Assembly: GCA_964019415.1 (NCBI GenBank)
Contig: OZ025886.1
Span: forward strand, 4,467,701-4,531,700
Reading direction: 5' to 3'
DNA: 64,000 nt
Origin: Ianthella basta
Lineage: Eukaryota > Porifera > Demospongiae > Verongiida > Ianthellidae
A program made the translations under genes and the position numbers. Numbering within the stretch: the first letter of the stretch is position 1; the number at the start of each line of letters is the position of its first letter. Below the pieces are notes generated by a model. The model did not search any database. It saw nothing but the letters and a program-made list of their open reading frames with translations, and was not told the origin of the DNA. Below are positions 24,301 to 36,800 of the stretch, piece after piece.

Positions 24301-27300
24301 GCAAGATGAGGCAATATGAAGCAAGAAGAAGCAAGATGAGGCAAGATGAGGAAAGATGAGACAAAATGAGGCAAGATGAGGCAAGATGAGACAAGATGTG
24401 GAAAGATGAGGCAAGTTGAAGCAAGATGAGGCAAGACGAGGCAAGATGAGGCAAGGTGAAGCAAGATGAGGCAAGATGAAGCAAGACGAGGCAAGATGAG
24501 GCAAGACGAGGCAAGATGAAGCAAGACGAGTCAAGATGTGGAAAGATTAAGGAAAGATGAGGAAAGATGAGGAAAGATGAAGCAAGATGAAGCAAGACGA
24601 GGCAAGATGAGGCAAGATGAAGCAAGATGAGGAAAGATGAGGCAAGATGAAGGAAGATAAGGCAAGATAAAGCAAGATGAGGCAAGACGAGGCAAGATGA
24701 GGCAAGACGAGGCAAGATGTGGAAAGACGAGGCAAGATGTGGAAAGATGAGGCAAGATGAGGCAAGATGAGGCAAGATGAGGCAAGATGAAGCAAGATGA
24801 GGCAAGATGAAGCAAGATGAGGCAAGATGAAGCAAGATGAGTCAAGATGAAGCAAGATGAGGCAAGATGAGGAGAGATGAGGCAAGATGAAGCAAGATAA
24901 GGCAAGATTAAGCAAGATGAGGCAAGATGAAGAAAGATGAGGCAAGATGAAGCAAGATGAGGCAAGATGTGGAAAGATGCGGCAAGACTAGGCAAGATGT
25001 GGAAAGATGAGGCAAGATGAAGGAAGATGAGGCAAGATGAGACAAGAAGAGGCAAGATGAAGCAAGATGAGGCAATATGAGGCAAGAAGAAGCAAGATGA
25101 GGCAAGATGAGGAAAGTTGAGACAAGATGAGGCAAGATGAGGCAAGATGAGAAAAGATGTGGAAAGATGAGGTAAGATGAAGCAAGATGAGGCAATATGA
25201 GGCAAGAAGAAGCAAGCTGAGGCAAGATGAGGAAAGATGAGACAAGATGAGGCAAGATGAGGCAAGAAGAAGCAAGATGAGGCAAGATGAGGAAAGATGA
25301 GACAAGATGAGGCAAGATGAGACAAGATGTGGAAAGATGAGCCAAGATGAAGTAAGATGAGACAAGATGTGGAAAGATGAGGCAAGATGAAGCAAGATGA
25401 GGCAAGAGGAAGCAAGATGAGGCAAGATGAAGCATGATGAGGCATGATGAAGAAAGATGAGGCAAAATGAAGCAAGATGAGGCAAGATGAAGCAAGACGA
25501 GTCAAGATGAGGAAAGATGAGGTAAGACGAGGCAAGATGCGGATAGATGAGGCAAGATGAAGCAAGATGAGGCAAGAGGAAGCAAGATGAGGCAATAAAG
25601 ATGAAGCAAGATGAGGCATGATGAAACAAGATGAGACAAGATGAAGCAAGATGAGGCAAGATGAGGCAAGATGAAGCAAGATGAGGCAAGATGAAGCAAG
25701 ATGAGGCAAGATGAAGAAAGATGAAGCAAGAAGAGGCAAGATGAAGCATGATCAGGTAAGATGAAGCAAGATCAGTCAAGATGTGTAAAAATGAGGTAAG
25801 ATGCGACAAGATGTGGAAAGATGAGACAAGATGAGGCAAGATGAGGCAAGATGAGACAAGATGTGGAAAGATGAGGTAAGATGAAGCAAGATGAGGCAAT
25901 ATGAGGCAAGAAGAAGCAAGATGAGGCAAGATGAGGAAAGATGAGACAAAATGATGCAAGATGAGGCAAGATGAGACAAGATGTGGAAAGATGAGGCAAG
26001 TTGAAGCAAGATGAGGCAAGACGAGGCAAGATGAGGCAAGGTGAAGCAAGATGAGGCAAGATGAAGCAAGACGAGGCAAGATGAGGCAAGACGAGGCAAG
26101 ATGAAGCAAGACGAGTCAAGATGTGGAAAGATTAAGGAAAGATGAGGAAAGATGAGGAAAGATGAAGCAAGATGAAGCAAGACGAGGCAAGATGAGGCAA
26201 GATGAAGCAAGATGAGGAAAGATGAGGCAAGATGAAGGAAGATAAGGCAAGATAAAGCAAGATGAGGCAAGACGAGGCAAGATGAGGCAAGACGAGGCAA
26301 GATGTGGAAAGACGAGGCAAGATGTGGAAAGATGAGGCAAGATGAGGCAAGATGAGGCAAGATGAGGCAAGATGAAGCAAGATGAGGCAAGATGAAGCAA
26401 GATGAGGCAAGATGAAGCAAGATGAGTCAAGATGAAGCAAGATGAGGCAAGATGAGGAGAGATGAGGCAAGATGAAGCAAGATAAGGCAAGATTAAGCAA
26501 GATGAGGCAAGATGAAGAAAGATGAGGCAAGATGAAGCAAGATGAGGCAAGATGTGGAAAGATGCGGCAAGACTAGGCAAGATGTGGAAAGATGAGGCAA
26601 GATGAAGGAAGATGAGGCAAGATGAGACAAGAAGAGGCAAGATGAAGCAAGATGAGGCAATATGAGGCAAGAAGAAGCAAGATGAGGCAAGATGAGGAAA
26701 GTTGAGACAAGATGAGGCAAGATGAGAAAAGATGTGGAAAGATGAGGTAAGATGAAGCAAGATGAGGCAATATGAGGCAAGAAGAAGCAAGCTGAGGCAA
26801 GATGAGGAAAGATGAGACAAGATGAGGCAAGATGAGGCAAGATGAAGCAAGATGAGGCAAGATGAAGCAAGACGACTCAAGATGAGGAAAGAAGAGGCAA
26901 GACGAGGCAAGATGGGGAAAGATGAGGCAAGATGAAGCAAGATGAGGTAAGATGAAACAAGATGAGATAATATCAGGCAAGAAGAAGCAAGATGAGGCAA
27001 GATGAGGAAAGATTAGACAAGATGAAGCAAGATGAGGCAAGATGAGACAAGATGTGGAAAGATGAGTCAAGATGAAGCAAGATGAAGCAAGATGAGGAAA
27101 GATGAAGGAAGATGAGGAAAGATGAGTCAAGACGAGGCAAGACATGGAAAGATGAGGCAAGATGAAGCAAGATGAGGCAAGATGAAGCAAGATGAGGTAT
27201 GATGAAGAAAGATGAGGCATGATGAAGAAGGATGAGGCAAAATGAAGCAAGATAAGGCAAGTTGAAGCAAGACGAGTCAAGATGTCGAAAGATGAGGCAG

Positions 27301-29990
27301 GACGAGGCAAGATGAGGCAGTATGAGGCAAGATGAAGCAAGATGAGGCAAGATGAGGAAAGATTAGACAAGATGAAGCAAGATGAGGCAAGATGAGACAA
27401 GATGTGGAAAGATGAGTCAAGATGAAGCAAGATGAAGCAAGATGAGGAAAGATGAAGGAAGATGAGGAAAGATGAGTCAAGACGAGGCAAGACATGGAAA
27501 GATGAGGCAAGATGAAGCAAGATGAGGCAAGATGAAGCAAGATGAGGCAAGATGAAGCAAGATGAGGTATGATGAAGAAAGATGAGGCATGATGAAGAAG
27601 GATGAGGCAAAATGAAGCAAGATAAGGCAAGTTGAAGCAAGACGAGTCAAGATGTGGAAAGATGAGGCAAGACGAGGCAAGATGAGGCAGTATGAGGCAA
27701 GATGAAGCAAGATGAGGCATGATGAAGAAAAATGAGGCAGAATGAAGCAAGATGAGGCAAGATGAAGCAAGATGAGGCAAGATGAAGAAAGACGATTCAA
27801 GATGAGGAAAGATGAGGTAAGACGAGGCAAGATGTGGGAAGATGAGGCAAGATGAAGCAAGATGAGGTAAGATGAAGCAAGATGAGGCAAGATGAAGCAA
27901 GATGAGACAAGATGAAGTAAGATGAGGCAAGATGAAGCAAGATGAGGCAAAATGAAGCAAGATGAGGCAAGATGAAGCAAGATGAGTCAAGATGAGGAAA
28001 GATGAGACAAGATGAGGCAAGATGAGGCAAGATGAGACAAGATGAGGAAAGATGAGGCATGATGAAGATAGATGAGGCAAGATGAAGCAAGATGAGGCAA
28101 GATGCAGCAAGATGAGGCAAGATGAGGCAAGATGTGGAAAGATGAGGCAAGATGAAGGAAGATAAGGCAAGATAAAGCAAGATGAGGCAAGATGAAACAA
28201 GATGAGGCAATATGAGGCAAGAAGAAGCAAGATGAGGCAAGATGAGGAAAGATGAGACAAGATGAGGCAAGATGAGGCAAGATGAGGCAAGATGAAGCAA
28301 GATGAGGCAAGATGAAGCAAGATTAAGCAAGATGAGGAAAGATGAGGCATGATGAAGCAAGATGAGGCAAGATGAGGCAAGATGAAGCAAGACGAGTCAA
28401 GGTGTGGAAAGATGAGGCAAGATGAGGCAATATGAGGTAAGAAGAAGCAAGATGAGGCAAGATGAAAAAAGATGAGCCAAGACGAGGCAAGACGAGGCAA
28501 GATGAGACAAGATGTGGAAAGATGAGGCAAGATGAAGCAAGATGAGTCAAGATGAAGCAAGATGAAGCAAGATGAAGCAAGATGAGGCATGATGAAGCAA
28601 GATGAGACAAGATGAAGCAAGATGAGACAAGATGTGGAAAGATGAGGCAAGGTGAAGCAAGATGAGACAAGATGTGGAAAGACGAGGCAAGATGAAGCAA
28701 GATGAGGCAAGATGAGGAAAGATGAAGGAAGATGAGGAAAGATGAGTCAAGACGAGGCAAGACATGGAAAGATGAGGCAAGGTGAAGCAAGATGAGGCAA
28801 GATGAAGCAAGATGAGGTATGATGAAGAAAGATGAGGCATGATGAAGAAGGATGAGGAAAATGAAGCAAGATAAGGCAAGTTGAAGCAAGACGAGTCAAG
28901 ATGTGGAAAGATGAGACAGGACGAGGCAAGATGAGGCAATATGAGGCAAGATGAAGAAAGATGAGGCAAGACGAGGCAAGACAAGGCAAGATGAGACAAG
29001 ATGAGGAAAGATGAGGCAAGATGAAGGAAGATGAGGCAAGATGAAGCAAGATGAGGCAAGATGAGGAAAGATGGGGCAAGATGAAGCAAGATGAGGCAAA
29101 ATGAAGCAAGATGAGGCAAGATGAAGCAAGATGAGGCAAAATGAAGCAAGACGAGTCAAGATGTGGAAAGATGAGGCAAGACGAGGCAAGATGTGGAAAG
29201 ATGAGGCAAGATGAGGCAAGATGAGGCAAGATGAAGCAAGATGAGGCAATATGAGGCAAGAAGAAGCAAGATGAGGCAAGATGAGGAAAGATTAGACAAG
29301 ATGATGCAAGATGAGGCAAGATGAGACAAGATGTGGAAAGAGGAGGCAAGATGAAGCAAGATGAGGCAAGACGAGGCATGATGAAGCAAGATGAGGCAAG
29401 ATGAAGCAAAATGAGGCAAGATGAGGAAAGATGAGGCAAGACGAGGCAAGATGTGGAAAGATGAGGCAAGATGAAGCAAGATGAGGCAAGATGAAGCAAG
29501 ATGAGGCAATATGAGGCAAGAAGAAGCAAGATGAGGCAAGATGAGGAAAGATTAGACAAGATGATGCAAGATGAGGCAAGATGAGACAAGATGTGGAAAG
29601 AGGAGGCAAGATGAAGCAAGATGAGGCAAGATGAAGCAAGATGAGGTATGATGAAGCAAGATAAAGCAAAATGAGGCAAGATGAGGAAAGATGAGGCAAG
29701 ACGAGGCAAGATGTGGAAAGATGAGGCAAGATGAAGCGAGATGAGGCAAGATGAAGCAAGATGAGGCATGATGAAGCAAGATGAGTCAAGATGAGGCAAG
29801 ATGAGGCAAGATGAGGAAAGATGAAGGAAGACGAGGAAAGACGAGGCAAGACGATGCAAGATGTGGAAAGATGAGGCAAGATGAAGCATGATGAGGCAAG
29901 ATGAAGCAAGATGAGGCAAGATGAAGCAAGATGAGGCAAGATGAGACAAGATGTAGAAAGATGAGGCAAGATGAAGCAAGATGAAGCAAG
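18312..29990. repeat. 10-bp minisatellite array B (GATGARGCAA), about 11.7 kb
   Basis: Same unit family as array A. Higher-order periods differ: about 680 bp in 20.5-22.1 kb (marker GAAGAAGATGAAGC at 20550, 21230 and 21910) and 1585 bp in 23.5-26.7 kb (marker TGTGTAAAAATGAGG at 24197 and 25782). It ends at the same ATAAGAACGAAC boundary as array A. Confidence 0.98.
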
Positions 29991-30153
29991 AATAAGAACG
30001 AACAAGCAAGAACAAACTGCACATTGGGAATAAGTACTGTGTACTCCAGTCTAACCACTTTGGAGCACAGAACAGCTGCCCTCAACCATTTGACCCAAGT
30101 GTATATCTCTCCCTCCCTCCCTCCCTCTACCAACAACTACAGACTACTCTGAC

Positions 30154-30283
30154 CTGCCATCTTCTCCATGTGTGCCTTAAGGACGTGTGTGGAAAAGAGT
30201 AGCATCAGTTGGTAGAATGGTGTCCCTCCTGGTGTGAGGAGCAGGGAGGCTGCAATGGGTGGTAGTCTGGAGGAGGGGTCCTC
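30154..30283 (-). CDS. HAUS6: HAUS6-like exon (copy B)
   Basis: Same 130-bp exon and splice sites as at 16964-17093, with one visible base difference (GGTAGTC versus GGCAGTC) that leaves the frame open. Confidence 0.45.
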
Positions 30284-31505
30284 CTAGATGGAGGGGGAGG
30301 GGGAGGGATGGTGTGTTGAGGGCAGGAGATGGGGATCAAGGAGTCAATGACGGCCAGGACCACATCACATTGTAAAGTGGGAATGGGAGTGTAGGCGGTG
30401 TAGGTGTGGAGCTGAGGGGCAGGAGTAGAGGATGTGCAGCTGGCACTGGGGACCAGGAAGGGGTGGTGGGATGAGGACAGACCTAGCAGGAGACCCCACA
30501 GGAGGAAGTGGAGTACAAACAGAGGAAGAAGCAGCAGTACCAGTGGCCATACACAGGGCAGCCAGTCCCAAACAAGCAGCACACACCTGGGGCCTTGGGC
30601 TTCAACTGTCTCACTCTTGTCATCTCCTCGGCCATCTCCTCCCAGAAGAGCAGCAGGCAAACAGAACAGTACGCCTCTGGGAACAGACAGCTAGTCAACG
30701 GACAACTGCCACAAAACATGACGATTGTGCAATAGTAACAGATGAGGAGGGGTGAAGGTAAGCAGGGAGGGGGTGAAAGGTGAGGGGGAGGGGAGGGGGA
30801 AGGGGGAGGGGAGAGGGACGGGGAAATCTTGTAAATTTTGCTACGGTACATGTGTACTTGCACTAGAGTGCCTGCTCATGCTTGTTCACATCTAGTAACA
30901 CTAAACACTTGTTGCAGTGCCTCTAATCATACAGCAGGTTAGACAAAGAAAGTAAACACTGCTAATTTGTGTCAAGAAAGGACCACTACTTGGCAAGTGG
31001 GAACGGAGTGGAAGTGTATGCAGAGCAGGTGTGAGTACACACACATACACACACACACACGCACACACGCATGCACACGCACATGCACACACACACTCAC
31101 ACGTACGCACGCATGTATGCACACATGCACACACACGCACATGCGCACACGCACACACACACGCACGCACGCACACACATGCACACGCACACACACGCAC
31201 GCACGCACACATGCACGCATGCACGCGCACACGTATGCGCACACACACACGCCCACACACACTCACACGTACGCACGCATGCATGCACACACGCACACGC
31301 ACACACACGCACACGCACACACGTATGCACGCACGCACGCACGCACACGCACACACGCACACGCACACACACACACCTCTTGTGACACTAGGGCTCTGTC
31401 AAACACAGTGGAGTCCTTCAGTGGTGATGGCAGCTTTGCTACTGTAACACCTGGCATGGAAGGGAGTGGGGAAAATAGTTCCTTTTGGTCCACGTCAGCT
31501 GACTC
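30284..31505 (-). other. Probable upstream exons of the HAUS6-like gene (unassigned)
   Basis: Two stretches look exonic on the minus strand. One, about 30600-30710, reads YCSVCLLLSWEEMAEEMTRV between a TAG acceptor-like site and CCAG|GTGTGT. The other, about 31385-31505, starts QESADVDQKELFSPLPSMPG and ends [10 protein letters not shown] before GTGTGTG. Both recur at 54.8 and 55.2 kb. I could not connect them in phase or identify them. A 1-bp length difference between copies near 30375 would shift a frame if that part is coding. Confidence 0.3.
31030..31378. repeat. CA/CACG microsatellite
   Basis: About 350 bp of CACACGCA-type repeats, much longer than the counterpart at 55110-55180. Confidence 0.95.
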
Positions 31506-33871
31506 CTGAGGGGGGGGATAGGGAGGAGTGACACACAAGACAATTGTGTGACGGGTACACAATTGACACATGAGGAATGTCAACACGCACACAATTGCGC
31601 ACAGAGCTGACAATAACAGCAACTCATGGCTCAGGTCTAATTGCTTAGAATTAAACTCATATCAAACACAATTCCAACTAATTCTGTGAGTGCAGTCATG
31701 TTTCATAAAGGATACACTCAGTGCTGTGTGAGTTGTATCACATGAAAGGACTTGTTGACAAAAGGGACAGCAAAACTGGCCAACAATCACTTCTCTCTGT
31801 CCAATCACTAGCTCATTCGCTAACTCACTTCAAAGTACAAGTCTCCTCACACTACAGCAGGCCCCCACAGGCAGGCAGGCGCACGTAACTCGTTCTTACT
31901 ATCACTTACACTTAATACACAATTAACACATAGTTAACACCTGCAGCACACACTGCGGGAACAAGTCTGGGGCAAGTGTACACCAAACACTACACACACC
32001 ACATGTCTCAGTTCCACAATTACTCTGCCACGCCTCAATACATTTCACGCCTAGCATGCAGTGGTTGTCAGAGTGCTACAAGGGTGTGTTGAATAACCCC
32101 CACATGCACTCATGTAGCTGTGTTCTCCTGTCATGTTGGCTGGTAGGTCGGTGTTCCCTATCTATTTAGTTGACACCCACTGGTGTAATGTAGTGCATGT
32201 TTCCCACAGAGATTTTTGTCACCTACGGCAGCCTCCCTATTGGAGGTGACAAGTGTGACTTGTTGTGTTACATAGGGATGGCTTGAATACACAAATGCCC
32301 CTCCTTAGCAGCTGGTTGGGAGACACAATGTACACAAAGTCAACAGTGTGTGCACATCACCTAGTCACACCCAACACATCCACAGCATGTCAATGATCAA
32401 CGCAAAGCAATTTCTGACAGCTTTTGAAGGCAATGTAGATACATTTTATACCATTCCCTGCCAAGTATTGCTGTATAGCAGCAAATGACATACACACGAG
32501 CCAATCAATGATTAGTTCAATTTTAGCGTTCAAACAATTAAGAGGTTCCAGTGACCAACGACATGCAACCATAACTTGAATGTGGAGGACTGCCCCAGCA
32601 CAGCTCTCTGGAAGAGACAGCACACTACTTGTCAGTCTACACTGCTCCGGTCCCACAGGCCAAGAAGCAATCTGCTTGTGTTAGCTCCACCTCCTCAAAA
32701 CATAAGAGTGTACAGAATGTGCTGAGTGGTGGCAGGTGTGTGCAGTGAATAGGGAAGTGATGTCACTGTACAATAAATGGCACACCACACACATAAACTT
32801 AGCTACTTTAACCAACTCCTTGTCAGCGACCACAGTTTAGTGCATTTACGTAGCTACAGCTGGTTTTCGCCAATAAATCAACAAGGCATAATTGAGTAGC
32901 CACAATGACACCGACTGATTACCTCAGAGCAGCACAGTCCCGAACAAGCAGCACACACCTTGGGCCTTGGGCTTCAACCCCTCACTCTTGGCATCTCCTC
33001 CCAGGACAGCAGCAGGCAAACAGAACAGCACGCTTCTGGGAACAGACAGCTACAGTCGATGTACACTTGCTGTAGGCACTCAGTGATAGGAACGCTACCG
33101 GGGGAACAAGTCAAGATGGACAGGGGACGTAACAGGCATGACTCCTCGCACGGCTCGAGGAAGTGAGGCGAGGTAACCCGGAAGTGTTGTGTGCGATTGG
33201 GGGCGTTGCCTTCTAGCTTGTGCAATCCACTCTCTCGTCCAAGTGATTGGAAGCAAAGATCTTTGTTGGAAGCGATCTGGTCCGTTGGCCAAACTAGTCT
33301 CTTTCGCGATCGGTGAGACATCGAGACTGTAAAGTAAGTAAAGCAGGGGGTTACCGAACACTGCGCCGCGCTCCGTCTGCATTCGAAGGAACAGCTACAG
33401 CTTCTCACTGTGTCAGTTTTTACATGGACTCTTGTGCTAACTGCATACAGAAAAGGAAGCTGTTCTACCGCGTGCAGGCGAAACGTGGCGCCCTGTTCGG
33501 AAACACCATCTTGTTCGGAACTCCCTCCCCTACCTTACCTTTGTACGTACGCACTACAGTGCGTGTCACCACATGGGCCGGGGGGGGGGGGGGGGGAGGG
33601 GCGGCATTGCTAGTGGCCAGTAGTCCACTGGTGTCTGGAGGTCGGGACTCATTTGGTGTAGCTAGCTAGTCAAACAATCTCTGTAGCGTATAGTGGGCGA
33701 GTACGTGATACCAGACACACTTGTGGGCCATAAGTTAACTATTGTATATAGTTATTGTATTAAGTTGTATTAAGTTAATTAAGGTATATAGTGAAATGAT
33801 GGACGTGGAGTTAGGCTGCTACGTGTACTCTATCACACTGTTCTGATCATTACAGTTACAACTGTCACACA
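31506..33871. other. Intergenic region upstream of the NLR gene
   Basis: No gene was recognised. 32940-33050 is a diverged copy of the exon-like stretch at 30570-30690. A CpG-richer part (33080-33600) probably carries the promoters of the divergent neighbours. Compared with the duplicate at 55.3-57.5 kb it has about 240 extra bases near 33320-33550, and a poly-G run at 33577-33594. Confidence 0.5.
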
Positions 33872-36800
33872 ATGGGAGGTATCATTAGCAGGTGGTGTTT
33901 GGGCCGTACTGCTGTTGTTGCTCCTGCTGGTGCTGATGATGTGGAGGAGGAGGCTGCAAGTGAACAAAACCCAGATAATACAGACACTCCCCCTGGACCA
34001 CACCTACCGGCAACAGACCTGCCTCTGGGATGTCACCTACAAGATGAAGGAACTTGTCAAAGTGCTTATGAGCTTGAGTACATGTGTTAACACAGAGGGT
34101 TTGGTATCCCACAGTCAGGATGCTGGTTGGCTATGGCTAGCTAGCTAAGTGTTGCATCCAGCAGCATGAGGGAGGGTTGTGTAGGACACACACCCTAGTC
34201 TGTGCTAGTTGGGGGCTATGTATGATGAAGGTGTAGGATGCCTGCTCTCTGGGCTACAGCTGTCATGGTCACAGGTGGTCTGCTGCCTACTCGTCTCCAA
34301 ACTTTACCATTTGTACTAGTTCTTGTGTGTGAGATCACCTTTAAACAAGCAGCCCCATTGTACATCACACCTCTACATGGTGGAGCATTGTGTCAGTGTG
34401 CATGCACTCAGCATACAGTGACCAAATGGTGCATTGCAGTAATAGAAAGCAATAAAGATTGAAACATTTGACAGCTGTCAATTGTGTGTTCCGTTCACAG
34501 TGAGTCGACCAGTCAGTGGTCAGGGCCATGCTGGTGAAGTGGCCCACGAGCAGCGGACACCAGTGAGTTGTGTGTGTGTGTGTGTGTTGTGCACTTCTGT
34601 GAGTGTGTACCTTCTGCATGGACAAGAAGTGGCAGTCCTGTGTGCTGTTGTGTGGCTGCCGGTTTCTTTGTGCCCGAGTCATCTGTGACCAACTGTAGAT
34701 GTAGTTTTGGTATGTGCTACTAGTCACATCAAACGATAGTAAAGGTTAGTAGAAGTCCAGTAATCTTGTGTTGTGTGTGCTGTGCACTCCTGTCAGTGGG
34801 TGTGCCTTGCCTACACTTAGCATCATGGTGAACTTGGGCTACCTTGTCTCAATCACTGATTCTGCTCATCATCAGCTCCTGAGTAAGAGCAGGCAGTGTC
34901 CATATTTCACCAGTCACAAAATGTGAGGTTACCTGGTGACATGTGGATGCTGTTAGTGTACAAACTACTTGACTGATAAGGTGTAGCTATGAATGGCTCC
35001 TATAAGGATTGCATGGGATCACCCGCTCATGTGCTAACCTGTGTATCAGCCCCTCCTCCACTTGTGTCTACAAGTAAAGGCCTACATTACCACCAGTTAG
35101 TGCTCTACTCTTCTGTGTGGTCCTCTTCTCTCCCACCCTCAGGTGCCTCCTGTACTCCCTGGACCACTGCCTGACACAGTTCAAGGTATGTTATACTGTG
35201 ACTTCCATATATGGAGTGGTAGTGTTTGCACAAATGGTGGGCACCAAGTGGGTCTATTCTCCTTCTCAGCTTCCATTGCCACAAACTACATCACTAGTAA
35301 CTAGCCATGCAAATGTGGAGGATTCTAGCCTGATTTGTAGTGCAACTGAAGAGCAGTCCTTGGTGCTTGCCCGTGTGACATTCCATCACCAAGATATGAG
35401 CCACTGTCTCTTCATAGCTCTCAGTCACGACCAGCTGTCAATAGGTCTTTGATGACTGCATCTATGTGTAGGTGACCATCATTACTGCACGTGATGTGGT
35501 GGCCATTTTGAATAGTTAATAAGGTAATCTATCTGAATGCCATTAACAACCACTGTGTCCTCTTGAGCTTCACATCAAAGGGAAATGTGCACATCATGTG
35601 TTACATGGTAACTGCATAAAAGTGAGCCACCAAGTTGTGGTTGCTCAGAACACCAGACCCTATTCCTGCCGAGCGATGACATCGGCTTATAAAAATGGAG
35701 GCAGGATTAGTGGTTGGCTGTGTGAGACTAATGTATAGCCCTTTGTGTGCACACACCTGCTGAGAGTAGGTGGAGGGAGGGTGGTCCTACAGTGAACTTG
35801 TGGTGTTGGCAGTTTTGTGTAGCACAACTCTTCCCTTTCCACATATGCAGCTGAACAAGTCCTTGACGACTTCCGACAGCGTTTCATCACTGATGTGGAT
35901 GCAGATGCCATCATTTATGAACTTAAGCATCAAGATATTATTGCGGATGGTGATTTGACGAGAATCAGAAAGATGGACAGTATGACACAGAAGAACCAAG
36001 ATCTGCACAAGTGCCTCAAAGACAAGTGCACCAAAGAGTCCTTCTTGAAAGTCTGTGGCATTCTCATTGACTGCAAAGGCAACCCAAAGATGAGCATATT
36101 GGGGAAGGAATTGAAGCAAAGGCTAGCCAAAGGTAGGTGTTGTGTGTGAGTGAGCACAGCTGGCATTGTCTAATGTTATAGGATTTATAGAATGAGCGAG
36201 TTCATGATGAGAGACTAGTGGAGTGCATAGTGGTGAGCTCCACCTGACTCTACCCGTGTTGCTCCTTTGTGCACAGATCCCACCCCCAGTCCACCTGCAG
36301 TGGTCACCACTGGGACTAATGCAGTGAGTTGGTTGGCACTCCACATTGTTGTGTGGCTACTGGTAGTACTGTAGTATAATGTGTGTTTGTAGGGAATGAA
36401 ATGTACAAACTCTCTCAATCACCTGTACACGTACCTCATCCAGTGTAGTGCAAGTTGCATGTGTTGTGTGTAAGCATAGACCTATGGTGTTAGTGTGTGG
36501 GTGTACACATGTGTGAACACAATTTGCTCCATTCTATCATTCTTCTGTGTATGGCATTGTTGGCAGTTACTGGTTTATGTCACTAGTACACATCCAACTA
36601 ACAGTACACAGTACTATACAATACACAGGTGTCAACTGACCTAGTTAGACGAGATGTACCAAAATGGATACCACTGTCCCACTGTCCTGCTTTCCCACTC
36701 TTCCTCCTTTTGTCTGATTTTGATGAATTCTGGACGGGCTGTGAATGAGTCACACGTTCTCTTACACATGTGTTGGCAGATTCTGACCCAAAGATTACCC

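Noticed and set aside
10425-30024. Very long minus-strand open frames (up to 670 codons here and at 52-54 kb) of HLASSCLILPHL type
   Set aside because: They are translations of a 10-bp repeat whose minus strand has no stop in any frame. They overlap each other in all three frames and have no coding signature.
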